DNA of 54,897 bases from an uncultured Prevotellaceae bacterium (GCA_900557555.1 USTH01000004.1:1-54897), one strand, 5' to 3'; positions 34,062 to 42,855 are shown, numbered from the stretch's first letter. A program made the numbers and translations. Notes: generated by a model from the letters alone, not told the origin.

Positions 34062-36890
34062 TCACAACTTTAACTTTAACTCAGCTCCGAAATACATGTC
34101 GGGATAGAGTTGGCGTTTCGCGAGAGTGTGCTTGTTGGTGTGCCACTTGTGTGTGTTGGTGAAGTTGTTGGCTGTGAACGACAGTTCTGCAATGCTTCCA
34201 ATCTCTTTTGTGAAGCGGAAATTGAGCAAGGCCCATGGCTTCACCACATCCCTCTTGAAGGCATAGGTCTGGTAGCGCAGCATCATCAGGCCAAGCGTTG
34301 CGTCGTCAGCCATCTGGTGTTGCCATTCGGTGTATTGTCCCATTCGGTCATAATATCCTATAGGGTCTACGGCCAAATAGTCGCGGCCCTGATAGTTGAA
34401 GGTACGTGTGCGGGCGTTGCCCGAGGCATCATTGTAGACCATGCGCTCACTATCGTACCATACCACCTGCACCGTTGTTGTGAAGATCATCTTCACGGCT
34501 GGCAGGTGAGTGATGAAGCGGAAAGTGGTGTTGAAGCGGTCTTTCACCGTTCCGAAACCCGACGGCATGACCGCCACATAGTTGAAGTTGCGGTTGATAT
34601 AGTTGAGTGATGTTCCCTCCTTGGTGCGTGCTATATGGAACCATGCACCGTTGATGCTCAGCGAGGTGCGCAAGGGCTTGAATGTGCCGAAGTCGAGACC
34701 GTACTCTATGCCGTGCTTGAGTGAGCGTGAGTTGTTTGCCGGACGATACCATGTCAGCATGTCGGTCTTAAGGGTTTTCTGTGCCGTTAGCCTCTCGTTG
34801 TTATATGTGTATGTAACGTTGCCCGTTGAGGCATCGAATATAGGGTCGGTGGCACTTGACGGCACATTGAACTGTGTGTAGTTGGTCCAATACAGCTGTG
34901 ACGAAAACCCGAACTCATGTGTGTGGCGCTCGTTGAAGTAGGTTATGAAGCCCCTCACTTGTCCTTTTCTGAATGACAGCCCAGCCTCCCACTTGCGCGA
35001 ATGTGCAGGGCGTAGACTTGGATTTGTGGTGTTGCTTATCACATCTGTAGTGAGCAGGGCCAGCCTATCCTTGGCGTTGTCACCATACTTGCTCAGACTC
35101 ACGTTGTCATAATACACGTTGTCTGGATAGAGGTATAGCAGTGTGGGCATCTTATTGCTCAGACCGAAGCCGCCAGTGAGCGACAGGTCGTCAAAGAAGC
35201 TGTTGTTGCGTTTGTTGAGCAGACTCACCGTAGTGTTAACACGCGGCTCAGCCACTAACATTCCGCTGTTGCCTCCACTCTTGTTGGCATCGAGGAAGAG
35301 GTTGCTAATGCGCAATCCTGCTTCTATTGCGGCACGTGTGGTGCCGACTGACAGTGACAGTTTGTCGCTAAGGAAGCCAGAGAGGGTGTTGAGGGCGGGT
35401 ATGCTCTTGAATGCGCGTGGACGCAGCCTTTGTGCCCCCATGGCCTGTGGTGGATTGGCCATATCGAAGGTCAGACCATCGCCCTTGTTAGCATCGTAGG
35501 TGTATTCGGCACCGATTTTGATCGTGGTGTGGTTGTTGCCACCCAGACCTACATACTTGTTGGCCACCACCTGCGCATAGATGTTAATAGGCATGCCGTC
35601 AATACGGTATTCGGAGTGGTAGCTCTTGTTTTTGAACGTAGCCTCATGTATGCCTGGCTCACGCACATCGGTTATCACGCCATCGGGGTTGGAAATGAGG
35701 TCGTAGTGCTCATCGCTTGTTTTCGACATCTGGGCCGAGAGATTGTAGTCAATACGTGTAATGAAGCTCTTGCTTGAGGCGTAGCTGCCGTTGAGCGACA
35801 GGCGTGCGCCGACGTTTTTGTTCTTGAAGTGCAGGTCTTGCTCTTTATACTGTGGGTCTTGCTTGCGGTTGTTGATATTTGAATAGACGGCTCCCTTGAC
35901 GTTAAACGACAAACCTCCCCAGCGGTTGCTGTAGCCAGCTGTAGCCGTCATGCGGTCGTAGCCAAGATAGTGTCGACGCGTGTCGCCCCACGACTGTGAC
36001 CAGTCAACGCTGAAGTTCATGGCTCCGCCGCTGCTCAGTGCGAAGCCCTTGCCAGCGTACACCAGTTTTGAGTAAGGGTCGGTCTGCGCTTTTATCTCCC
36101 ACGGTGTGCGCCCCGACTTGGTCTTTACGATGACAAGCCCTGAGGTGAGGTTGCCATACTCCACTCCGGGAATGCCGCGTACCACCTCCACCGACTCTAT
36201 GTTGCCTGCACTCACCGTGCGGAGGTCAACACCTTGGCCAGCCGTTGTTTGATTGCTCATACCGTCGCTCGACGCTCCCGAGTTTGAGCCGTAGCGTGTG
36301 GGTGCAAGGGCTTGCAGGTTAGCATTGTTGCTTAGAGGTGTGCCGTCGACTACCACTTCTGTGCCGAGAGCATTGTTTTTGTCGTCATTGTCAATCTCGC
36401 GAATGTGTGCTTGTGACAGCTTGTTAAGGTTGGGATTTTCGGTCAGGTTTCCTGGCACAAGTTGCAGGATGTCGCTCACACTCTTTGGCTGTATGTGGCG
36501 TATGGCATCCTCGCCAACGAGCGACTTTGATCCCATCTGCACCTGACGTGCTGTCACTACGACATTGTGGAGTTGCAGACCAAGTTCGTTGAGTGTCACG
36601 TTGATAGTGCGGTCGGCGTCAACGGTTATGGTGTCTGTGACTGTTTGATAGCCAACGAATGTCACCTTGTATGTGTATTTACCCTTGGGTACGTTGCGGA
36701 GAACAAACCGACCGCCCGCCACCGTACTAGTCACTAGATCGTTGTTGAGAATAACGGTGGCCAGCTCCACGGCTTTGCCGTTGCTGTTCATTACCATTCC
36801 AGAAACTTTGAAAGTCTGTGTCTGTGCACTGGCTGACGTGGCGAGAGCCACGACGAATGATGCTACTATTGTTCTGAGGTTTAATTTCAT
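34062..36890 (-). CDS. TonB-dependent outer-membrane receptor with CarboxypepD_reg-like domain
   Basis: Outer-membrane active transporter of 942 residues from the ATG at 36890, which gives signal peptide MKLNLRTIVASFVVALATSASAQ. An N-terminal carboxypeptidase-regulatory-like domain (about 25-110, KVSGMVMNSNGKAVELATVIL) precedes the plug (about 115-240, VVVTARQ, ending in IESVEVVRGIPGVEYGNLTSGLVIVKTKSG) and a 22-strand barrel ending in FGAELKLKL. No clear STN domain is seen, so it is not evidently coupled to an anti-sigma factor. It is the first gene of the minus-strand locus and probably imports the product of that locus, a metal complex, haem or peptide. The substrate is not readable from sequence. 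Confidence 0.92.
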   Translation of the reverse strand: MKLNLRTIVASFVVALATSASAQTQTFKVSGMVMNSNGKAVELATVILNNDLVTSTVAGGRFVLRNVPKGKYTYKVTFVGYQTVTDTITVDADRTINVTLNELGLQLHNVVVTARQVQMGSKSLVGEDAIRHIQPKSVSDILQLVPGNLTENPNLNKLSQAHIREIDNDDKNNALGTEVVVDGTPLSNNANLQALAPTRYGSNSGASSDGMSNQTTAGQGVDLRTVSAGNIESVEVVRGIPGVEYGNLTSGLVIVKTKSGRTPWEIKAQTDPYSKLVYAGKGFALSSGGAMNFSVDWSQSWGDTRRHYLGYDRMTATAGYSNRWGGLSFNVKGAVYSNINNRKQDPQYKEQDLHFKNKNVGARLSLNGSYASSKSFITRIDYNLSAQMSKTSDEHYDLISNPDGVITDVREPGIHEATFKNKSYHSEYRIDGMPINIYAQVVANKYVGLGGNNHTTIKIGAEYTYDANKGDGLTFDMANPPQAMGAQRLRPRAFKSIPALNTLSGFLSDKLSLSVGTTRAAIEAGLRISNLFLDANKSGGNSGMLVAEPRVNTTVSLLNKRNNSFFDDLSLTGGFGLSNKMPTLLYLYPDNVYYDNVSLSKYGDNAKDRLALLTTDVISNTTNPSLRPAHSRKWEAGLSFRKGQVRGFITYFNERHTHEFGFSSQLYWTNYTQFNVPSSATDPIFDASTGNVTYTYNNERLTAQKTLKTDMLTWYRPANNSRSLKHGIEYGLDFGTFKPLRTSLSINGAWFHIARTKEGTSLNYINRNFNYVAVMPSGFGTVKDRFNTTFRFITHLPAVKMIFTTTVQVVWYDSERMVYNDASGNARTRTFNYQGRDYLAVDPIGYYDRMGQYTEWQHQMADDATLGLMMLRYQTYAFKRDVVKPWALLNFRFTKEIGSIAELSFTANNFTNTHKWHTNKHTLAKRQLYPDMYFGAELKLKL

Positions 36891-36931
36891 ATATATATCC
36901 GTTGTCGCTAATGCCCTTAATTTTGAATTTG

Positions 36932-36973
36932 CAAAGTTAGGTAGTAGGCTGGCTTTTCGCAATACCTAAAAAT
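36932..36973 (-). promoter_or_regulatory. Promoter region of the TonB-receptor locus
   Basis: On the minus strand TAACTTTG (36932-36939) is a good -7 box, 42 bases upstream of the receptor ATG. No TTTG lies at -33; that place is occupied by a 23-base element (36951-36973) that recurs at 37074, as would suit a regulator-dependent promoter. Confidence 0.5.
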
Positions 36974-37096
36974 TGGTATATAATATCGTCTTAGTGTGAA
37001 GTTATGGGATAAAATTTTTATAATTTGTCACTACGGTCTTTGGCTTTTAGCTTGTAAGGCAAGGTGAAATAAAGGCTTTTCGTAATACCTAAAAAT
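36951..37096. repeat. Pair of 23-base direct repeats
   Basis: 36951-36973 and 37074-37096 both begin GGCTTTTCG and end AATACCTAAAAAT with one base difference (C or T) between those blocks. The starts are 123 bases apart. The first covers the -33 region of the TonB-receptor promoter. They lie in the 353-base divergent gap before the zinc-ribbon gene. Confidence 0.7.
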
Positions 37097-37200
37097 AAGT
37101 AGGTGTTTTGCGCATGTGTATAGTGGACCTCTCTTTTGTTTTGGAATGTCTATGTTAAAAATTAATTCTGTGAATATGCATACTGTATCATTATTTTTTA

Positions 37201-37208
37201 TATCTTTG
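37201..37208 (+). promoter_or_regulatory. -7 box upstream of the zinc-ribbon gene
   Basis: TATCTTTG, 35 bases before the ATG. No TTTG at the expected -33 position. Confidence 0.45.
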
Positions 37209-37243
37209 CGTTTGGTTAATACAAACTTTTAAATCAAAATGAT

Positions 37244-37516
37244 ATGTCACTAAAGCAATGCCCCAGTTGTGGTGCGATGATTTCAGACGAAGCCACAACA
37301 TGCCCTAAATGTGGAGTCGCCTCAGGCGAAAGCGTTACCGTGAAGTGTAAAGATTGCAATACGGATTATCCTGCCAATCTGGCTTCTTGCCCGAATTGTG
37401 GCTGTCCGAACAGTTCTGCCTCGCAGGCTACCGTGCAGACGCCTGCGACAGGTCAGGATGACATCCCGGAAAAGAGAAAGAAGCGTGTGCAGAGTTTCTT
37501 GTCTGAGAACCGCTAG
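37244..37516 (+). CDS. Zinc-ribbon protein (N-terminal half of a broken zinc-ribbon/TM2 gene)
   Basis: Ninety residues with two double-CxxC zinc ribbons, CPSCGAMISDEATTCPKCG and CKDCNTDYPANLASCPNCGC, then a Ser/Thr/Gln linker and KRKKRVQSFLSENR. It ends at a TAG at 37514-37516. The same frame then continues without another stop for 102 codons into the TM2 domain at 37559-37825, and the linker after the TAG (KLPRNRFNSIREALL) reads as natural protein. Bacteroidetes TM2 proteins commonly have just this kind of helical linker before the domain. So the gene appears to be one 193-codon frame interrupted by a nonsense codon; the product may still be made as two pieces or by readthrough. Confidence 0.7.
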   Translation: MSLKQCPSCGAMISDEATTCPKCGVASGESVTVKCKDCNTDYPANLASCPNCGCPNSSASQATVQTPATGQDDIPEKRKKRVQSFLSENR

Positions 37517-37558
37517 AAACTGCCGCGCAATCGATTCAACAGCATTCGTGAGGCACTT

Positions 37559-37825
37559 TTGAAACTTGATGATGAACAGTGGAATTCTGTAGAATATATT
37601 GTGTTTAAGGATCCTACAATAATGTTGATTATCTCTATTTTCATAGGCGCATTCGGCATAGACCGTTTTATTCTTGGCGACACGACTAATGGAATATTCA
37701 AACTGTTGCTAACATTGTGTTGCGGTGTTGGAGTCGTGTGGTGGATTATTGACCTTGTCAAGATTAACGACATGACATTGGAGTATAACTATAAAACTCT
37801 GAAAGAGTCTCTGACATTTGTGTAG
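37559..37825 (+). CDS. TM2-domain protein (C-terminal half of the broken gene)
   Basis: Small membrane protein. The TM2 domain has two membrane segments around the conserved KDPTIMLIISIFIGAFGIDRF and LTLCCGVGVVWWIIDLVKI. If translated independently it would have to start at a non-ATG codon such as TTG at 37559; no ATG lies in the linker. It is in frame with the zinc-ribbon ORF (offset exactly 105 codons from its ATG). TM2 proteins have no firmly established function in bacteria. Its end overlaps the start of the DUF2752 gene by eight bases. Confidence 0.6.
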   Translation: MKLDDEQWNSVEYIVFKDPTIMLIISIFIGAFGIDRFILGDTTNGIFKLLLTLCCGVGVVWWIIDLVKINDMTLEYNYKTLKESLTFV

Positions 37826-38204
37826 GAAAGAATTCTATGTTTGCGCCCTTGTTGTCTATGTGGCGGCATTGGGATGGATAGGTTTTTCTTATCTTATAGA
37901 GGGAGCGAAGCTTACGCTTTGCCCCCTGTTGTTCTTTTTTGGTGTCCCTTGCCCTTTCTGCGGACTTACCCATGCTTGCCATTACTTGCTTGAGGGACTC
38001 TTTGCAGATGCTTTGGCAACCAACCCCCTTGTGGTGTTGTTTCCTGTGGTAGTACTCTTCCCTGTTCTGCTTGCTGATGTCTGTTTCCATAGGAGTGTTG
38101 CCTGTTCTCTGTTTGAGAAACTCTGGCGCATCAGAAGTGTAAGGGTTATCTTGTTGTTGACACTCGCGTGTGTGTGGGCCTACAAGTTGTTGTCATGTCT
38201 GTAG
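37818..38204 (+). CDS. DUF2752 family membrane protein
   Basis: Membrane protein of about 128 residues with three to four hydrophobic segments and the family signature CPFCGLTHACHYLLEG (CPxCGxTHA). The start is uncertain: TTG at 37818 overlaps the TM2 frame by eight bases, and no ATG lies close by. DUF2752 proteins frequently sit beside TM2 genes in Bacteroidetes, and their role is unknown. The 149-base gap that follows shows no gene. Confidence 0.72.
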   Translation: MCRKEFYVCALVVYVAALGWIGFSYLIEGAKLTLCPLLFFFGVPCPFCGLTHACHYLLEGLFADALATNPLVVLFPVVVLFPVLLADVCFHRSVACSLFEKLWRIRSVRVILLLTLACVWAYKLLSCL

Positions 38205-38353
38205 TCGTTCCCTGCAAAGTTATAAGAATGTTCTGTTGGCTAATCTTGAAAAATAGAGGTTAGCCCTATATGTTAGACTTGTTCATGGATATAACCTTAG
38301 TTCTTGTGTTGTTCTGTAACCATGAATAATCTACGAAAAGAAAGATTGCCGAG

Positions 38354-39982
38354 TCATATTTCCCATATTATTGCCGAGAGGCACAGGCCTGCAGCAAGCA
38401 TAGCTAAGTAGAGTAAGTCTCTGTTGCGCAATGTCAGCCACCAAGCTGCGAAAAACAAAGAGATATATGCTAAGGTGCAACTAATGGGCGTGAGATGTAG
38501 TGTGAAAGTAGAGCAGGGTAGTGATGACACCCAGTTTGCCCACCATAGCAGGAGACTTGTGCTCTTAGCTGTTATCCAACCGATGAATTCTCCTACTATG
38601 GCAAGATGGCCCATCAGGGCAAATCCCAATGCCCCAATCAAAATGACATAGGTGCATGGTATAGCAATAGCGTTGGCAAGCAAGAAGTAGGTTGGCAGTT
38701 GACCGAAAGCGAGTGCAACCAAAGGGGCTGTTGCCAACTGTGCCACCAACGACACATACACAAAGTCGAGCGCAAATTTATATTTGCCCATCTTCTGTCG
38801 CAAGGCACTTTCTTGATATTGAGGCATAAAGCAAATTAGTGCCCCCACTGATAAAAACGATAATTGAAACGAGAGGTCCGTGATGCAGGTAGGCCTTATC
38901 AGCAGGATTAGTAGAGCGGCCAACACCACATTATTGAGCGAAGAATAGCCCTCGCCTCTGAGTGACAAGAGCAACAATAGGCTTAGCATGCTGGCAGAAC
39001 GCACTACCGATACGCTTAAACCCGTCAATATGGCGAAGCTCCATATCAGCCCGATGCTGGCCACAACCATAATCCATTGACTCCAACGATACAGCCTTAG
39101 TGGGCGCAGCAACATCATAAGAAACATTGTAAGAATACCCAAATGTAATCCAGAAAGAGCCAATATGTGGCTGATGCCCGCATTTGAGAAAACAGAACGT
39201 GTGTGCTTGGTTAAATGCGTTTTGTCGCCCAATGTAATGGCAGAGAGCAGTGACAGTTCCATATCTCCAACAGCCATGACTTTGTATCTTTCGACGAGCC
39301 TGTGGCGTAGTTCGTGGGCTTTAATTCTAAGGCGAGTAAGCGGGGGAAGTTTGTCTGTGAGTTTTTTTGTTTCGGAAAGTGTGAGGAATGAAATTGGGGT
39401 AGAGATGAATGCCGTACCCTCTATGCCTTGCCGTCTAAGCCACAAGGCATAGTCAAAACCAGAATGATGACTTTTACTGGTAGGCTTCGCTATCTTTGAT
39501 TTGAAACTGATGGCTTCGCCCACAACGGGTGTGGTGTTGATGGCTTCTCTCTTGATAGTGAGTGCAACTCTGTGCCAATCTCCATCCGTGTATAATAGAA
39601 GGGTGGTACGAATGGTGTGAGGAGACGATTTGCATGGCTCACTAACTATGCCCTGCCATTGGCATGGAGTTCTGGGCCAACTGGCTGACAAAGAATGGTA
39701 AAAGAGCGTATCTTTAAAAAAACCTAAACAAAGCACAATGGCAAAAATCATGGAAGCAAAAAACTTGTCCGATAACCAAGTACTAAGATTTTTGCGCCAG
39801 AGAAGCAACAAGATGCACGATATGGTCAACCCACATGCGGTGATGATGATATAAGGTAAGGCTTCGGGCTTAAAAACTCCCCATTCCGCCAACAAGATGC
39901 CTAAAGCAAAAGGGATGAAAAGTCTCAGGACTGGAGCTTGGTCAAAAAACTGCGAGGAGAGCCTGCTCCATGAAGTGTTCAT
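38354..39982 (-). CDS. ComEC/Rec2-family membrane protein
   Basis: DNA-uptake channel family protein of 542 residues. An N-terminal OB-like DUF4131 region (about 100-200, WQGIVSEPCKSSPHTIRTTLLL) is followed by the Competence domain with the signature SAITLGDKTHLTKHTRSVFSNAGISHILALSGLHLGI and about eight membrane segments. The C-terminal metallo-beta-lactamase domain found in longer ComEC proteins is absent; the protein ends after the last membrane segments. In naturally competent bacteria ComEC carries single-stranded DNA across the inner membrane; competence in this organism is not shown. It overlaps rpe by four bases (ATGA), so the two are coupled. Confidence 0.88.
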   Translation of the reverse strand: MNTSWSRLSSQFFDQAPVLRLFIPFALGILLAEWGVFKPEALPYIIITACGLTISCILLLLWRKNLSTWLSDKFFASMIFAIVLCLGFFKDTLFYHSLSASWPRTPCQWQGIVSEPCKSSPHTIRTTLLLYTDGDWHRVALTIKREAINTTPVVGEAISFKSKIAKPTSKSHHSGFDYALWLRRQGIEGTAFISTPISFLTLSETKKLTDKLPPLTRLRIKAHELRHRLVERYKVMAVGDMELSLLSAITLGDKTHLTKHTRSVFSNAGISHILALSGLHLGILTMFLMMLLRPLRLYRWSQWIMVVASIGLIWSFAILTGLSVSVVRSASMLSLLLLLSLRGEGYSSLNNVVLAALLILLIRPTCITDLSFQLSFLSVGALICFMPQYQESALRQKMGKYKFALDFVYVSLVAQLATAPLVALAFGQLPTYFLLANAIAIPCTYVILIGALGFALMGHLAIVGEFIGWITAKSTSLLLWWANWVSSLPCSTFTLHLTPISCTLAYISLFFAAWWLTLRNRDLLYLAMLAAGLCLSAIIWEI

Positions 39983-40629
39983 CGTTTAAGAAGATCAATC
40001 TCTTCTTTAGGATCTGCGGCCTTGAATACGGCACTGCCTGCAACCAGTACGTCAGCTCCCGCCTCAACCAATTTGCGTGAATTCTGTCGGCATACTCCAC
40101 CGTCAATCTCAATCAAGGTGTTGAGGTTGCGTCGGTCAATCATTTCACGCAGCTTACGCACCTTATCTAATGTGCGGTCAATGAACTTTTGCCCACCGAA
40201 TCCAGGGTTGACGCTCATCAACATGACGATGTCAGCTTCTTCAAGAACATCTTCGACCATAGATACTGGTGTTCCAGGGTTTAGTGTAACTCCCGACATC
40301 ATGCCCTCCTTCCTTATCTGGTTGAGCAGACGGTGTAGGTGGACTGTGGCCTCTTGGTGCACATTCATTACTTTTGCACCAAGAGCCTTGACTCGGTTTA
40401 CGTATTTCTCAGGTTCCACAATCATGAGGTGAACGTCCAGCGGTTTGGTCGCAACTGCAGCCATTGCTTCCATAACGGGAAAGCCAAACGATATGTTTGG
40501 CACGAAAACTCCGTCCATTACGTCAAGATGATACCAATCGGCATTGCTGCTGTTGAGCATGGCAATGTCGCGTTCGAGGTTGCAGAAGTCTGCCGATAGC
40601 AGAGACGGCGAGATAAGAGGAGCCTTCAT
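39979..40629 (-). CDS. rpe: Ribulose-phosphate 3-epimerase
   Basis: Pentose-phosphate enzyme that interconverts D-ribulose 5-phosphate and D-xylulose 5-phosphate, 216 residues, a complete TIM barrel. Visible motifs are ISPSLLSADFCNLERDI at the start, the metal and catalytic region WYHLDVMDGVFVPNISFG, VHLMIVEPEKYV, the phosphate loop MSVNPGFGGQKFI, and the second catalytic Asp in IEIDGGVC with VAGSAVF at the end. Its stop overlaps the comEC start by four bases. Confidence 0.97.
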   Translation of the reverse strand: MKAPLISPSLLSADFCNLERDIAMLNSSNADWYHLDVMDGVFVPNISFGFPVMEAMAAVATKPLDVHLMIVEPEKYVNRVKALGAKVMNVHQEATVHLHRLLNQIRKEGMMSGVTLNPGTPVSMVEDVLEEADIVMLMSVNPGFGGQKFIDRTLDKVRKLREMIDRRNLNTLIEIDGGVCRQNSRKLVEAGADVLVAGSAVFKAADPKEEIDLLKR

Positions 40630-40772
40630 TGTGTGTAATTGCTTTAGGATTTAATATGGCGAAATTACAAAAAAACAACAATACTGCCAATCCCAAGCAT
40701 TCCGAATTATGACAAATTGGTTGGCCGGAGTCATTTTGTTGGCTTGCCGTACGATTGTATGGCAGAAAACGC

Positions 40773-40780
40773 TATCTTTG
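40773..40780 (+). promoter_or_regulatory. -7 box of the DHH phosphoesterase promoter
   Basis: TATCTTTG, 22 bases before the ATG at 40803. Confidence 0.5.
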
Positions 40781-40802
40781 CACCTTTAAATCTATATAAT
40801 AA

Positions 40803-41843
40803 ATGAACCTGAACCTGAAACAATATCTCGATGATAACGGTGTTGAAAAGTGGAACAAACTGATAGGGCAAGCCTCCAAAATAGTTGTTCTTGGGCATTC
40901 GGGTCCCGATGGTGATGCGATAGGTGCAATTTTGGCCATGACGCATTATCTTCAGAAACTCGGTAAAACAGCAACGCCTGTTACGCCCAATCCTTGTCCG
41001 GACTTTTTGAGGTGGATGCCTGGCATAGAAAGAGTCCTTACTCTTAACACGCCTAATGGCAAGACCCAAAATGTCTTGCTCAATGCAGACCTTGTGATGT
41101 GCCTCGATTTCGGGTCTTATGGCAGATTGGAAGACCTCGGCACAATGGTGCGGGGCTTGCAGGTGCCTGTGGTAGTGATAGACCATCATCCCGACATGCA
41201 AATAAGTGCAGATTTGGCGGTCGTTGACACTGGGGCTTGTGCAACTTGCGAAATATTGTTCAGTGTGTTGTCGCAGATTGACCCAGAAAACCTTCGTGAC
41301 CGGGTAATAGCTACTTGCATTTATTGTGGCATGATGACTGATACTGGTGCTTTTGCATACAACTCTAACAGGCCAGAGATTTTTCTTGCAACAGCCATGC
41401 TGATGTCTGCAGGCATTGATAAAGACAAGATTTACCGCAGTGTATATTACAATTATAGTGAGCAGAGGTTGCGCCTCATGGGTTATATTCTAAACCGGAA
41501 AATGCAGTATTTCCCAGAGTTGCACACGGCTATATTTACCTTGGATGTCAACGAAATGAAGGAGTATAATTTTGTTAGAGGCGATGCGGAGGGAATTGTT
41601 AACCTGCCTCTTCAGATTAAAGGTGCTCGTTTGAGTATCTCAATGCGTGAGGACTCCGAAAAACCAATAGTGAGGATATCACTTCGCTCGGTTGGTGACT
41701 TCCCTTGCAACAGAATGGCAGAGGATTTCTTCAACGGTGGTGGCCACTATAATGCCGCAGGCGGTTCGTTGCCAAAGCCTATAGAAAAGGCTTACGAGAC
41801 AGCATTGAAAGCCATAGAGGCATATCGTTCCCAGTTGGTTTGA
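40803..41843 (+). CDS. DHH-family phosphoesterase (NrnA-like)
   Basis: Cytoplasmic manganese-dependent phosphodiesterase of 346 residues. The DHH domain has GHSGPDGDAIGAILAM (motif I), the central CLDFGS and the family motif VVIDHHPDM; a DHHA1 substrate domain follows with NGGGHYNAAGGSLPKPIEKA near the C-terminus. NrnA-type enzymes degrade nanoRNA and/or 3'-phosphoadenosine 5'-phosphate, and some relatives act on cyclic dinucleotide products. Which applies here cannot be read from sequence. Confidence 0.93.
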   Translation: MNLNLKQYLDDNGVEKWNKLIGQASKIVVLGHSGPDGDAIGAILAMTHYLQKLGKTATPVTPNPCPDFLRWMPGIERVLTLNTPNGKTQNVLLNADLVMCLDFGSYGRLEDLGTMVRGLQVPVVVIDHHPDMQISADLAVVDTGACATCEILFSVLSQIDPENLRDRVIATCIYCGMMTDTGAFAYNSNRPEIFLATAMLMSAGIDKDKIYRSVYYNYSEQRLRLMGYILNRKMQYFPELHTAIFTLDVNEMKEYNFVRGDAEGIVNLPLQIKGARLSISMREDSEKPIVRISLRSVGDFPCNRMAEDFFNGGGHYNAAGGSLPKPIEKAYETALKAIEAYRSQLV

Positions 41844-41985
41844 AATCATTTTTTGCCCGAGTAAAAAATTTTTTGCGACACAAGGTTCTGCTGCAATGGC
41901 CCAGAAATGGTGGGGGACGCCTTATCTGGAGGCTTGTATTAACGATTTTTAATGGAACTTGATGAAAAAACAGAAATAAAAGGAC

Positions 41986-41993
41986 TAACTTTG
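41986..41993 (+). promoter_or_regulatory. -7 box directly before the DUF4827 gene
   Basis: TAACTTTG lies seven bases upstream of the ATG at 42001, so transcription would start at or next to the start codon. Confidence 0.5.
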
Positions 41994-42000
41994 CAAACTC

Positions 42001-42690
42001 ATGAAATCCGTCAATAACACACTACTCTATGCCCTCCTGCTCATATTGACATGTGCCACATTGTCATCGTGCGAGGAGGAACAGACCTATGCTGAGCAGA
42101 AGAAGGCTGAACGAAGAGCCATCAGTGCATTTATCAGCCGAGGAACTCTGCAGCTTGACGGAGAACTAGGTGACACGTTGCTTTATGTGGCACCGATAAA
42201 AGAAATCAGCGAGACGCAGTTTGCCGCACAAGACAGCACTACCAACCTCGAGGACAACGAGTATGTTCGTCTCTCGTCATCGGGCGTGTATATGCAGATT
42301 GTTCGCAAAGGTGTGGGGAAGAGACTTGAGGCAGGTGATGATGCACGTATTCTTGTACGCTTTATAGAGTATAATGTGGCAGGAGACTCCATACAGGCTC
42401 GTAATAACAATGCTTATACTATTGCACTGCTTGATGAGATGACAGTGTTTAATACTGCAGGAACGCTGACTGGCACTTTCAGCCAAGGGCTGATGAAGAG
42501 CCTTTATTCTTCGTCATCTGTGCCGGAGGGGTGGCTTATTCCGCTTCGCTACATTAATATAGGGCGACAGAATTCGGAGGAGGAGATTGCAAAGGTTAGA
42601 ATCATTGTACCTCATTCTGCTGGTCAGTCAAATGCGGTGTCGAGTGTATATCCCTGCTTCTATGAATTGACATATATGAGTTCCCGATAG
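42001..42690 (+). CDS. DUF4827-like lipoprotein
   Basis: Predicted lipoprotein of 229 residues; the signal ends in the lipobox TLSSCEEEQT, and the acidic residues after Cys suit outer-membrane surface display. The mature part has a helical segment (AEQKKAERRAISAFISRG) and a beta-rich region, GVYMQIVRKGVGKRLEAGDDARILVRFIEYN, like the FKBP-type fold of DUF4827. Peptidyl-prolyl isomerase activity has not been shown for this family. A hairpin follows 28 bases after the stop. Confidence 0.78.
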   Translation: MKSVNNTLLYALLLILTCATLSSCEEEQTYAEQKKAERRAISAFISRGTLQLDGELGDTLLYVAPIKEISETQFAAQDSTTNLEDNEYVRLSSSGVYMQIVRKGVGKRLEAGDDARILVRFIEYNVAGDSIQARNNNAYTIALLDEMTVFNTAGTLTGTFSQGLMKSLYSSSSVPEGWLIPLRYINIGRQNSEEEIAKVRIIVPHSAGQSNAVSSVYPCFYELTYMSSR

Positions 42691-42718
42691 AAAGAAATAT
42701 ATTAAAAGAAATATTTTA

Positions 42719-42753
42719 CAAGAGATGTCGGGGCAATGCTCCGACATCTCTTG
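42719..42753 (+). terminator. Terminator hairpin after the DUF4827 gene
   Basis: CAAGAGATGTCGG pairs with CCGACATCTCTTG over a short loop; the following TGTTCTT is only moderately T-rich. Confidence 0.6.
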
Positions 42754-42855
42754 TGTTCTTCGACAGGTACAGTGTGGTATGCAGACATAATTCACCCACT
42801 CTACTCCAGAAACAAAATTAGAAGACAGAAATGGCGCAGTATAGAAAAAAATACA

